Origin: Telopea speciosissima
Taxonomy: Eukaryota > Streptophyta > Magnoliopsida > Proteales > Proteaceae
Assembly: GCF_018873765.1 (NCBI RefSeq)
Contig: NC_057924.1
Span: forward strand, 6,820,001 to 6,884,000
Direction of reading: 5' to 3'
DNA: 64,000 bases
Positions 45,318 to 56,149 of this stretch are shown here, piece after piece (position 1 is the first letter of the stretch; each line of letters starts with the position of its first letter). The notes beneath the pieces are model-generated. The model saw nothing but the letters and a program-made list of their open reading frames with translations, did not search any database and was not told the DNA's origin. Position numbers and translations under genes: made by a program.

Positions 45318-46917
45318 CTACTGTATTGAAACCAATAGGTTATGAGAGGCTCTCTCAAAACCTTGCATCCTTAGGGCATTTTGATAGTACAACTCAGGAT
45401 CTTCATCATCATCAAGATCCATTTCCTTACAAGTAGTTATAGTAATCCTTTCCAGGACCTTTGCTTCTTTCAACAGATACTGCATTAGTTCTTCTTCATC
45501 TTGAAACCCTTGGTAGCCATCTACTTCTATCACCTTTAGATTTTCTTTCAGGCACTGCAAACCCACTTGCCTTTCACGATCTCTACAAAATTCTTCAAAA
45601 TCAAACTCATAAGAAGGATCCTCATCCTGAAACATATACAGATATTATTGGTAAATTGTTATAAACAATGTGGAAATGACCTGAAAAAAAAAATGAAATT
45701 AAGGCACTCACTATGAGTCTTCCAGAGGCATTCACTTGGAATAGTTTCTCAAATCCCATTTCAATCGAAAGAGTGTTTAACATTGGGCAATACTTGAGTA
45801 ATGACAGTATTCCAGAAAATTCTCTTTCTTTCAATCCAACCTTTAGGATCAAATGCTTAACTTCAAGGTTTAGAGGAGGTAGAATAAAATCCAGTGCCCT
45901 GTTGTAAAGACCCTATTGAACATAAAGGAGTAAGATACAGAAGTTAAACAGCAAAAACCAGAAGAGAAGTAGAAGATGGTTAATGAAATATACCTGAGTC
46001 ACATAAGAACATAAGGTTAAGCACTTCGAAAGACGAATATCCGAAAGAATTTTATGAAGGAAGTATCTAAAAATATGAGGGTTTACATATGTAAACTCAA
46101 AATCAAGATCTGCCTCCTCAATGTTTGGCAAGTGTTGTAGTGTTAGGTTTTGGATTGACCCATTATATTTGAAGAATCTAAGAATTGATGTGGAGACGAC
46201 GATCCTGCTACGAAGAGGAGAACAATTGGATACACACAATTTTCTCAGTTTTGTAGCTGTTCTTCCCTTCAATTCCATATTATAGAGACCAAGACAATTC
46301 TTGAGATTCAAGCTTTCAAGTGAAGAACATTTTGAAAATAAATTCACAAAAAATGTTGTTGATAGTCTGGCACACTCCAGTGAGAGGTTCTTTAGTGAGC
46401 TAAAGTTTTTGAACATTGAATCATTTAGATCACATGCAGCTAAGCTTAATGAATGGAGAGATTTATTTTCATATAGACATGATGGCATAACAAATGAAGC
46501 TGCTTGATTTGGTGGAAGACTTCCTTCCCAACCCAACCAGTAGAAGCTGAGATCAAGTTCCTTAACATTCCGATTTATGACAACCCTAATCATCTGTTCA
46601 ATTTCGGAATAGAACTCATAAGGGCTAGAGAACGATAGTCGGAACCTCTCTACCTTGGGTTCCTTGTACTGCATCATCCATTTTCCGACGTAGTCGATGA
46701 AAGCCCTTTTCTGAGACTCTCTTTCATTACCTTGAAGGAGATGACCCTTCATGAAGGAACTCTCATTGAACTCTATATTTTTGCAGGAATGCCATACATT
46801 TCTCCATCGTTTGGAGAGTATGGATGTCTTCGCTGCTTCTTTAAAGGAAATAAAGGAAAGGATCAGGATAAGAATAGAGTCTGTAAGAAAATCAAACAAA
46901 TCCATTTTTCCAGGCAT
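45318..46917 (-). CDS. F-box/FBD/LRR protein, copy C (three exons, 477 aa)
   Basis: Exons are 45994-46917, 45712-45912 and 45318-45626, in phase (308, 67 and 103 codons). The F-box at about residues 5-48 includes LILILSFISFKEAAKTSILS and KRWRNVWHS. LRR segments such as LKNLSLECARLS and LESLNLKNCLGLYN follow, then YCPMLNTLSIEMGF in exon 2 and the FBD domain in exon 3 (CLKENLKVIEVDGYQGFQDE, KEAKVLERITITTCKEMD). The tail ERASHNLLVSIQ is the same as in A and B apart from single changes. Introns are short (81 and 85 bp), as in A. Its role is inferred as an SCF substrate adaptor. Two start codons are possible, MPGKMDLF and, four codons later, MDLF; the longer is given because copy B has a counterpart. 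Confidence 0.92.
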
Positions 46918-49570
46918 AGCTGTAATGGATCTAACCCAAGAAAATGAAAAGAGTTGCAGGGAGATCGAGGACTAGTTTGAGGAGAGGCCAGGAGAGAAAG
47001 ATTAGGATGAAAATGGATTGTTGATGGAACTTACAAGGAGTTGCAGGTGGGTATTTATAAGAATCTAAGAGAAAGGTTTTTGGACAACAGGCAAATACTA
47101 ATTAGGGTTTTTCCACAGTACTTCTCGGGCAAGGCGCTCAGGCAGGAGTAAGGCCGTCATTGCACTGTGCCTTGTTTGTGCGCCGCTCAGGCCACTACAG
47201 GTAGACGCGTCGTAGAAGATCTGGATTAGTGTATTTTATGTCTGAAATGGAAAATCTCTATTTCTTCAAGTGTAGAGAAATCTTTTTCATTAATTGTAAC
47301 GTTTATTATGAGGTTCTTGCCAGCTTTGTCTTGGCGCCTTTGAACGTAACGCACGCTCTAAGTTTTAGTCAAATACCAAACTGTGAACTCCCCACGAGAT
47401 TTACCCTTTAGGAAGGTTATGTTTCTCTCAAATATTGACAATTGTATAAACAATTAGGAAAGAAATAAATACTTCACGCCAAGAATACAGACTACAAATA
47501 CCATATTGAAACCGCCTTGTGCTTTACTGAAAAATGAAAAAAAAGGAGTAAAATCACAAGGGCTACATTGTATACTCTACAATTTTGATAAGATTATGCC
47601 AATATTCTTGATTCTTGGGGATAACGATTGGCTGTGAGCAGGGGTGAGGCAGTCTTTTCATGCCTCACCAAGTCCGGCATTGCACATGCAGCCCGGGCGG
47701 GATGTTGGACAGAATCCTTTTGGGTATGCTCATATTCAAGATTCTCTCCATTCCATCAGCAAGCTACTTGATACATTCTTCTTGCCCATATATTAGAAAA
47801 TAATGTGTATAATGTATGAATGAGGTAAAATCGATGATTAAAAAAAAAAATACTATATTAAACGATTTAATTTTGTCAATAATCCCAAACAAATTCTGGC
47901 CAATGAACTAAAGTAAAAAATCCGGCATTAAAATATTTAATTTTATTGATGAGTAGTTTAGATTTTTGTTCTTGTGAAGGATCCTCTAATGTTCCACTAA
48001 AATTTAATCAGAACGATTAATCATAAATGAATTTGTTAAGTAACATGCATGCATACTTCAATCTTATACTAGTGTACTTCCAATAGCTGTGCGCAATAAA
48101 GCAAGAGTTATCCATTCTCGAACGACAAAGCACCGTCAGAGAAAAGCCCGTTAATGCATGTAACCCCAAGTCCCTAAAAATGATAAATGATGTCGCTAAA
48201 TTTTGATGATTTTGTTAGGAACATTAATCATGAATGAATTTGTTAAGTTTCATGTACGTCAATCTTATACAAGTTTCTTGTACTTCAATCTTAAACGAGT
48301 GTACTTCCAATATTTGTGCAGTATAAATTAGGAGTAATTCGTTATGTAGAAGCTAGTAATGTATGTTCGACAAGATACATTGATAATCATGACTTTCGTT
48401 ATGTATCTAAAGATCTAAGATGATTATTGCCTCACTAATAATGCATTTAAGAAAGCGTTTCTTCTAAGCATTAAAATTTTAGTTTAATGATGAGTAGTTT
48501 AGGCGCTCGATTAGTCCGAGGATCCCCTGATGTTCCACTAAAAGCGACACAAAATATCTTGCAACACGTGTGAATCATAAACCTCATGAAGTTTTCGATC
48601 GACAAAGCATCGCCAAAGAAAAACCCATTAATGCATATAACTCCAAGTCCCTAAAAATGATAAATGATGCCGCCGAATTTTAATGATTTTGTTAGGAGCA
48701 TTAATCATGAATGAATTTGTTATGTTTCATATACATCATTCTTATACAACTTTCATTACTTCAATCTTATACAAGTGTACTTCCGATATTTGTCTGCCAT
48801 AAAGTAGGAGTTATTCGCTATGTAGTAGCTAGTAATGTATGTTCGACAAGATACGTTGATATTCATGACCTTTAGTTATGTATATAAATACCTAATGATT
48901 ATGGCCTCACTAGTAGTGCACTAAAGAAAACGCTTCTTCTAAGCGTTAAAAAATTCAATTTATTGATGAGTAGTTTAGACGTTCGATTTGTCTTGTCTAA
49001 GGATCCTCTAATGCTCCACTAAAAGCAACTCAGAATATCTTGCAACACGTGTGAGTACCATTCAGACATTACAATAAAAGCCCTCAACGGTGGTGGTAAT
49101 TATCGTCGTTGTATGTCCAAAAACCACTATCACAGACATATAACGATTTTGCTTTGTTAATTATGGGATTAGAAAGAAAATTTGGAATTTCTCAATAACA
49201 TGTTCATTCTTTGTAATTTCCTCTTTTTCTTTACCTTTCGGGTGCATGTTCATTATAAAGCTTTTCAACATAGATGCATAAGTAGATATTTTTCATATAG
49301 AATCTAGATTACGATTGATATAAAGAACCAAGTTTTCCTTTACCATGGGTGAAAGAAGAATCCACATAAGTAAATATTTTTCATATCTGATTCTTAGAAA
49401 TGAGGACAAGATCCGATATGATGCAGGTATAGACAGGTTTGTGGTGGTGAAGTCTAATGTTAGAGATGGTGGGTGGAACCTAGGGCGCGTCAGGTAACTT
49501 ATTGAACCTCCAGTGTGTTTGGGACTATCTGGGCTGCATTATTATTTCGAGTGATTTTGTAGCTGACTCC
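46918..49570. other. Region upstream of F-box copy C: repeats, then start of a fourth unit without a gene
   Basis: The 5' flank of copy C is followed by GC-rich half fold-backs (about 47125-47225 and 47640-47720) and the repeated upstream block (about 47320-47640). Spacer-repeat copies follow at 47780-49075 (period about 478), then a CACTA-like fragment (49075-49150). From 49155 the sequence matches 31335-31760, the downstream edge of unit A. No F-box gene follows, so a fourth unit seems cut off. Confidence 0.6.
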
Positions 49571-49951
49571 TATAAGAGATAAGAATGACAGGGCTAACCC
49601 AGCTAGCGCAATCACAACAAGATCTCATTCAAATGGAAAGTCTCAAGACCAACCCAAAGAGATCAGCTCCAAGGACGTTAGCTATGATCCAATCTTGAAA
49701 GGATAAGGAATTGATGATTGTACATGTTAGGAGAAAATGATGGCAAGAGATATATTTGTACATGGTAACTAAGATAATACAAAAACAAAAGGAAACATGT
49801 ACAATCATTAGTTCCTTATCCTTTGGAGATTGGATCATAGCTAAGGTCCTTGGAGATGATCTCTTGGGATTGATCTTGAGACTTTACATTTAAATGAGAT
49901 TTTGTTGTGATTGCGCTAGCTGGGTTAGTCGTGTCATTCTTATCTCTTATA
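49571..49951. repeat. Long inverted repeat: two 158-bp arms around a 65-nt loop
   Basis: The left arm, 49571-49728, starts TATAAGAGATAAGAATGAC and runs through GCTAACCCAGCTAGCGCAATC to ATTGTACATGTT. The right arm, 49794-49951, starts AACATGTACAATCATTAG and ends GTGTCATTCTTATCTCTTATA. The arms are equal in length and pair almost throughout, with scattered mismatches. The loop is AAGAGATATATTTGTACATGG-like and A-rich. Transcribed, it would form one long hairpin. It may be a fold-back transposon or a source of small RNAs; the open frames over it are shadows of the symmetry. Confidence 0.88.
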
Positions 49952-51420
49952 ACTCCTTTATTTGGAAAGGTGTTTCTTCTCCACAAGATCGACTTGGGAC
50001 ATTATCAGAAACCTTCACCCTAGATGCATTTTTTTAGTGGAAGTCTTGTTTATGTCTTCAGTTGCAATTGGTTTCAGTTTCTTGTCTTTTGTAACATTTT
50101 ATTCTCGAGAATATACATACATCATTTTGAAATGGACATTTTTTTATTGTCTATTGTGTACACATTTGATTATTTGCCTACTTCAGATATTTGAGGCTAT
50201 GTGGTATATTTGCCTCCTTTGGTATTTGAGGCCTTCAGTAAATACACACATTTTTTTTCACTAGTAGAGCCTCATTCAGTTTCGGAGACTTGTACTAGTG
50301 TGTTGGGACATTCAGACCCAGTCCCAATGAGTTTCCTTGTGTGAAGCGTTAGCGTTTATGTGATGCATATGGTTAATGAGACCTTCAGTATTTGTCTCAT
50401 GAGGCTCATTCGGTTTCGAGTCTGGATCAATATGGACATTGGCATGTTGATCACTATTTCATGCAATTTTCATACCACATTTTCATATTGTTCAGCCCAA
50501 GTTAATGAGGTTATGAATACTTTGACGTGTTTGGTCCTATGTCGCCTTAGATGTGATGACCTGCACGGTTGGGTGTTTGTAATTTTCATTCAGACCAAGG
50601 CATTTGGTTTAAGGTGTACTCTACATCAACACTTTTGTTTGTGGCCACATTTAGTTTGTCTAAACCGGAGAGTCATTTTAAATCTAAAACTTGTGACATA
50701 TGCTGCCCAAGTGGGAGTTGTAAGATTTCCATTAGGTGGGCAAGCATAATCCAATATTTGGTTTCTAAAACCAGCTTAGAGGTGTTAACTACGGTTGGAG
50801 TGAGCTTGATTCAATACTAGTAAGTGATCATTTGTATAGTATTGGGTCAGATTAAGTACACCTTAATGGTATGAAAATCAGGTTTTATGTGTGGACCTAA
50901 GGCATTAATCCTTTAATGGGAAAAGATGCACCAATTTGTGTTACAGGGTTGGTCTCTACCCTCACTCATATAAAGGGCTCATATTGTCCTATTAAGTCTT
51001 GAGCATAAGGAAAGATGAGAAGAGGGTAGACAAGGCAAACAAAAGGAGTTGTGAAGGGAACCAAAGGTTGTGGAACTTATCCACTTCAAACATGGATACA
51101 GGTATATCACCAAACCTCCTTGTTCTTGTTGATTGCATGCTCATTGATCTCCATGATTCGATTCCGCATTTAGTATACATTTATCGGAATATTTATGTTT
51201 GGACACCAATAGTTGGGCTCCCCTCTAAAATCATCATAGCATTTTGAAGCTCACTTATCTTGATAGTTTTTGTTTTTTCATCTATACATGGTAAGATCCT
51301 CCCTCTTTGTTTTCCATTATAGGTTAATCGAATCTCTTCTGGTTTCTGATCATTAGTTGGTTAAGTTTTCTTGAATAGTAGCTAATTTGCTAGTTGATTT
51401 CATTTTTGGTTTCATTAAAA
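49952..51420. other. Unassigned region, no supported gene
   Basis: T-rich DNA with several open frames of 60-130 codons that are hydrophobic or low in complexity and match nothing I recognise. A TATA-like stretch (TCATATAAAGGGCTCATATT, about 50966) followed by a purine-rich leader-like sequence could belong to an old LTR-type or other repeat. I cannot support either. Confidence 0.35.
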
Positions 51421-51621
51421 TCTCCTTAGTTTGTTTCTTGTTGGGATTTCTGAAGGTGTTGCAATGATGTCCTTGGATTATGCCCTCTCAGTGGGTTCTA
51501 GTACAGTTGGGATATCACCAGATCCCAGACCATTGTCAAGTTTTTCTGTTGACGATGTCTAATTCAACATAAAACTCAGGCATTACTGGCAATCCCTTTG
51601 CTTTACCTCCACTCCTGAAAA

Positions 51622-51818
51622 TAAGATCTAATAGATCATTGTATCGGATAGTTGGATCATAGTCACTTACCATAAAAATGGCTGGTTGCGCGGTAGCACC
51701 AACTATGAGAAATCTACCGATCCACATGTAATATGTGAACAACGAAAGTTGTGTACCATAGTCATTAGCTAGATATGCATAAGGGGGCATCGAATACATA
51801 TGGTGAGCTACAACAATA
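51622..51818 (-). pseudogene. psaA: Nuclear copy of a chloroplast psaA fragment (NUPT)
   Basis: On the minus strand the frame reads [40 protein letters not shown] and [17 protein letters not shown]. It aligns with PsaA of photosystem I ([48 protein letters not shown] as remembered). About 65 of PsaA's roughly 750 residues are present. Several changes hit residues that are histidine in PsaA (for example THHMW to TYYMW), so it cannot function and is decaying. It lies inside duplicated block 1 and is absent from the partner block. Confidence 0.9.
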
Positions 51819-52179
51819 ATAAAGAGCCTAATATAACTAGGTTAAGAGATAATTGAGCATGCCATGACGTTGTTAGGATCTCATAGAGGCCTTTATGACC
51901 TTAGTCATCACCCACTGAAGAACCGAACGTGAGGATTAAATTCTCTTACACTATTACCTTTCTTATGTCCAGAGGTGCAAAGCACTAGACAATCGAGATC
52001 TACTGCAGCTGCAGAGGTGGCAAAAAGTACCTGGTCTCTATGTCAAACAAATGAACGGAAAAAAAATTAGAATTTTAGATTGTAAATATAAAAGAGGGGA
52101 GAAAAATAGGGGTGTAAATGGATAATTGAAAATCCGAATTCGATCCGCATCCGTATTCGTTTAGGTGCATCCGTATTTG

Positions 52180-52182
52180 TTT

Positions 52183-52214
<32 letters not shown>

Positions 52215-52285
52215 AAAAAAAAAAACAAAAAACAAAAAAAAAAAAAAAAAAAAAAAAACACCTTTTTTTTTAAAAAACCACCCCC
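52180..52285. repeat. Irregular poly-A/T and C tract, possible assembly noise
   Basis: A-runs interrupted by single T or C bases are followed by a T-run, an A-run and a C-run, then a near-copy of the words just before it (CTCTATGTCAAACAAATGAACGG at about 52036 and 52291). Lysine-rich open frames over it are meaningless. Confidence 0.8.
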
Positions 52286-52790
52286 CCCGCCTCTATGTCA
52301 AACAAATGAACGGAAAAATGAGAGTTGAAGTTGAGCACATAAAATTAGGTTAAGGATGATGAAAATCCATAAAACGAACGGAGAACACGAGAAAACTACT
52401 ACGTCTCTGTGAAACGAATAAAAGGAAAAGAATTTTACAATTTTAGATTGCAAAATTTCAGATTAAGTACAATCTGTAGGGAAAAAAGGTTAGAGCTTTC
52501 CCCAAATAAAGTACAATTAAAAAAGTTTTTCGGATATTCATTTAATGTGATTTTTGTCAAATCAATCTTTATTGTTGTCTAATTGAATACAAAAATAATG
52601 AAAAAAATATCTTAACGAAGACCAATAACATAAAAGAAAATAGCACAACACAGAAAAGCCAATTCTAATAATGAAAAGTAATGAAAAAAATATCTTAACA
52701 AAGAACAATAACATAAAAGAAAATAGCACAGAAAAGCCAATTCTTTCCGAGTGGTATTAAGGCTATGATATCCAAACATGCCTCTACATC

Positions 52791-53986
52791 ATCTGCTTAG
52801 CTAAGAGAGCATCATTTTTAAAGGTTAAAATTTTGAATTACTTCTTTTCCCCGTTTTTAACAGCATATCAATCTGCTTTTATCCTTGAAAAAAAGGGGAA
52901 AAGGAATGATCTTTGAATGGTTTGTTAATTACTTCCTAATACTTTCCAAAGATAGGTTGTGGAGGAATTTATCTATCTATCAGGCTTGGAATAAGAGTTA
53001 AGATCAAGATGAATGACAAATAGGTGAGAGAAGGAGTTGGATATATAAGATGTTAAAGGAGTTCATCATCAAAGTCATTATTTCAATTATTCCAATTCTG
53101 GTAAGGTAAGCTGGTGATGATAGCTTTGATGCATTAGAAAAATATCTTGAGGATGAATGTTGTACCTAATTTTATTCTTTGAAAATCGAAGAAGGGGCTA
53201 CTGAGCAAGGACAACTGGTGAAATTGGTTATTTTGTATGGTGGGTCCCAATTTGGAGCAGTAGATTTACTTTTTTAGAATTTTGACCTTTCAGGGAAGGA
53301 GGGAGGCCAAGGAAGGAAGGAACGAAGAGCCGAACAACTCCTCTAGCTAGACATTTACTAAGCATGAGGTTCAGGTGCATATCAAAATGATGATTTATTT
53401 TCATCACAAGATAAGCATTCCTAGAACTGATCCTTGTTCACTTCATTTAATATGAGATGGTTAATAAATACCGCAATATTATCTTTTACATATCATGGAA
53501 GTCTATGGATGTAGGATTACGCAGGATTACATTGAGACATGGGAGGAAACCAATAAGAAGGTAAATAATTGAGTACTAATTATTAATTATTTATCATAGG
53601 TTTTGCCAAAAGCTCAATTCTAATAATTGTATTATATTTTTCAATATGGTTCATTTCACGGGTGTTTCATAAAGCAAAAAAAGGAATGGCAGTAAATCTC
53701 TACTAACATATAGTTATTTGTTTTTTACCATTAAATTTTTAGCCTAAAATCAACTTAGAGTAAACAATAAGAAGAAAACCCCAGATCTAATAGTCATTGG
53801 GTGGGTAAAGTGAGATGGTGGCTCTGTGTCGTGTTCTCTCTTTTCTCTTCTTTCTGAAATGATTCATGATTTGGAAAAATCTTATTGTATATCATATAAG
53901 GTTATGTAATTCGATCAATGGACGACATTTGTTGATGCTAATTCAGCGAATAGGATTCAACCAGACCACATATATGCTTAGCTGAT
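52791..53986. other. AT-rich region, nothing recognised
   Basis: No coding similarity, inverted repeat or tandem repeat of note was seen between duplicated block 1 and the triplicated element end at 53987. Confidence 0.5.
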
Positions 53987-54914
53987 CTTGACAAGAAAAC
54001 TTTTTGTCATATAATATAGGGTTAAATACGCATACCCCCTAAAATACACTCAATATTCCTCGTACCTCCTAAGGTTCTGACAATTCCACGTATCACCCCT
54101 GAAAATTCCACGTACCACCCCTATTTTACCCCCTAAAACCATTTAAATCCAAAGTGCTAAAAATGACCAAACTACCCTCTCTTTTATCTTTTCTAAAATT
54201 TGAAAAGACCTAATTACCGTGACCTATTTGTTAAAATTTAAAAAGACAAAAATACCCTCATCTTCCCCAAATCATCATCTTCTTTTACAATGTAGATCTT
54301 GACAAGAAAACTTTTTGTCATATAATATAGGGTTAAATACGCATACCCCTAAAATACACTCAATATTCCTCGTACCTCTAAGGTTCTCGACAATTCCACG
54401 TATCACCCCGAAAATTCCACGTACCACCCCTATTTTACCCCTAAAACCATTTAAATCCAAAGTGCTAAAAATGACCAAACTACCCTCTCTTTTATCTTTT
54501 CTAAAATTTGAAAAGACCTAATTACCGTGACCTATTTGTTAAAATTTAAAAAGACAAAAATACCCTCATCTTCCCCAAATCATCATCTTCTTTTACAATG
54601 TAGATCTTGACAAGAAAACTTTTGTCATATAATATAGGGTTAAATACGCATACCCCCTAAAATACACTCAATATTCCTCGTACCTCTAAGGTTCTGACAA
54701 TTCCACGTATCACCCCTGAAAATTCCACGTACCACCCCTATTTTACCCCCTAAAACCATTTAAATCCAAAGTGCTAAAAATGATCAAACTACCCTTTCTT
54801 CTATCTTTTCCAAAATTTGAAAAGACCTAATTACCGTGATCTATTTGTTAAAATTTAAAAAGACAAAAATACCCTCATCTTCCCCAAATCATCATCTTCT
54901 TTTACAATGTAGAT
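53987..54914. repeat. Three tandem copies of a 308-311 bp unit (left end of the NPH3-carrying element plus its flank)
   Basis: Copies are 53987-54297, 54298-54605 and 54606-54914. Each starts CTTGACAAGAAAACTTT and TGTCATATAATATAGGGTTA and ends with CATCTTCTTTTACAATGTAGAT. The unit joins host flank (CTTGAC...ATAATAT) to the terminal repeat (AGGGTTAAATACGC...), so the triplication happened after insertion, apparently at a short AGAT/GATC homology. Copies differ mostly by single-base indels in homopolymers (CCCCC against CCCC) and a few substitutions. Confidence 0.92.
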
Positions 54915-55395
54915 ACCCAATACTACCACAACCATCACCACCACCACCACCACCACCATTAACACTATCACCACCGGATTTATCCCTTGCGTTCTTCCAC
55001 CCACTTCTCCATCCTCACCGTCGGCCCGTGGAACCGTTAAAATCACTCTAGGTAATTCTACATGAAATTCAATGCTAAGATATTATTCCACGAATATAGT
55101 ATAGGCTGCAAGTGAGTCTGAGACTCTGAAAGCCTTGCTACGCTAATGGGTACAGGTTACTGATACGTATTATTTGGTTCGAGGTTGATTTTTATTTGAT
55201 ACATTCAGTTACTTGATTCCTTTTGACGGATAATACTTTCAGTTTTTCTCATCAATTGCATCAGATATTTATTTTTTACAGAGAACAATCTTGGTACATT
55301 TGGGTTCTTGTGGATGATTCCTGATCTAGAGCAAGTGTAAAAAATGGAATAAATTTATAAATGGATTTCATTGGAATTACATTTATAAACAAGGG
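54915..55395 (+). other. Candidate second captured segment with a possible intron, origin unknown
   Basis: After a proline-coding CCACCA run, the frame continues LSPPDLSLAFFHPLLHPHRR and then PVEPLKSL to a donor-like CTCTAG|GTAATT near 55051. A T-rich acceptor-like TTTTTTACAG ends at about 55281, followed by AGAACAATCTTGGTACATTTGG, which stays open for about 18 codons. The exon-intron-exon look suggests genomic capture of a gene piece. I do not recognise the protein. Confidence 0.35.
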
Positions 55396-55399
55396 TTTT

Positions 55400-56149
55400 T
55401 TACAAATGCCCCCCTGAACTAAAGCTTGAGCTCTTCTCCAGTGGCAGATTCACAACTATAGTCTCCAGCAGCAATCTCTGCTCTGTCTCCAAAGCTATAG
55501 ATGTTGTGGTTGATTTCCTATTGAAAAGAGAAAGGCCTGGAATGGATTTCTTGGCATACGATATTAGAGAGCTCTTGATGATTCCCAGGCTTAGATCTTG
55601 ATTTTTCATGGCAGAAATCAGTCGCTTGTAGATCGGCAAGCTAAGAACACCTAGATCTTCAAACCAGGGGTTGGCACTGGTGTTTTTAGTTTGGTTCTTC
55701 CCGCGCTTTCCAGTATCGATCCCATTCCAAAGGATCTGATTGGAAGCCTTGGCTGTGGTTATCCCTTCGTTCATCGGCCAATCAAACAATGAGGGATCTG
55801 TAGAGGAAGCTCTCGAAGCGATTGAGTCGATGCACCTTTGCGGAATGTTGAGGGTATCTGCGAGAGGCATGAGTGCTTCACAGGATTTCAAGGTCTTAAT
55901 GGATTCTTTGATGTTTCTGAGAACTGATTGGGTTAAGAAACTTTCAGTTTTGAGAAATAGAACAGCCTGGTGGGGCTTCACGATGGTGATGGTGTTAATG
56001 GTGGGTGGTGGTGGTGGTGGTATTGGTATTGGGTATCTACATTGTAAAAGAAGATGATGATTTGGGGAAGATGAGGGCATTTTTGTCTTTTTAAATTTTA
56101 GAAAAGAAAGAAGAAAGGGTAGTTTGGTTATTTTTAGCATTTTGGACAT
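55400..56149 (-). pseudogene. NPH3-domain gene fragment fused to terminal-repeat sequence in an open 249-codon frame
   Basis: The minus frame starts with ATG at 56147-56149 inside the terminal repeat (MSKMLKITKLPFLLSF..., about 40 residues). It runs through a proline-rich joint and from about residue 60 matches the NPH3 domain of NPH3/RPT2-type (NRL) phototropic signalling adaptors. Matching segments are FLKTESFLTQSVLRNIKESI, IPQRCIDSIASRASSTDPSL, FDWPMNEG, WFEDLGVLSLPIYKRLISAM and EQRLLLETIVVNLPLEKSS. Full NRL proteins have about 600 residues, with an N-terminal BTB domain and a long C-terminal part, both absent here. It is therefore a captured piece of a host gene, yet the frame is unbroken. 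It may be recent, or simply unexpressed. Confidence 0.82.

Larger units (their letters stand above)
51430..52790. repeat. Duplicated block, copy 1 (partner at 59010-59725)
   Basis: Shared words include TTGGGATTTCTGAAGGTGTTG against TTGGGATTTCTGATGGTGTC, CAATGATGTCCTTGGATT in both, AAATGAACGGAAAA against AAATGAAAGAAAA, and AGAAAATAGCACAACACAGAA against AGAAAATAGCACAATACAAAA. Copy 1 is longer. It contains the psaA fragment, an A-rich noisy tract (52180-52285) with a small local duplication of CTCTATGTCAAACAAATGAA after it, and a 70-80 bp internal tandem duplication (about 52595-52745). Confidence 0.7.

Noticed and set aside
34900-49075. Spacer repeats considered as a CRISPR-like array
   Set aside because: Units are about 455-485 bp, diverged and not separated by unique short spacers; the DNA is eukaryotic.
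50360-50820. 129- and 83-codon frames
   Set aside because: They are hydrophobic or cysteine-rich shadow-like products without similarity or a start context; not supported as genes.
52165-52353. Lysine-rich open frame
   Set aside because: Product of a poly-A tract with likely assembly noise.
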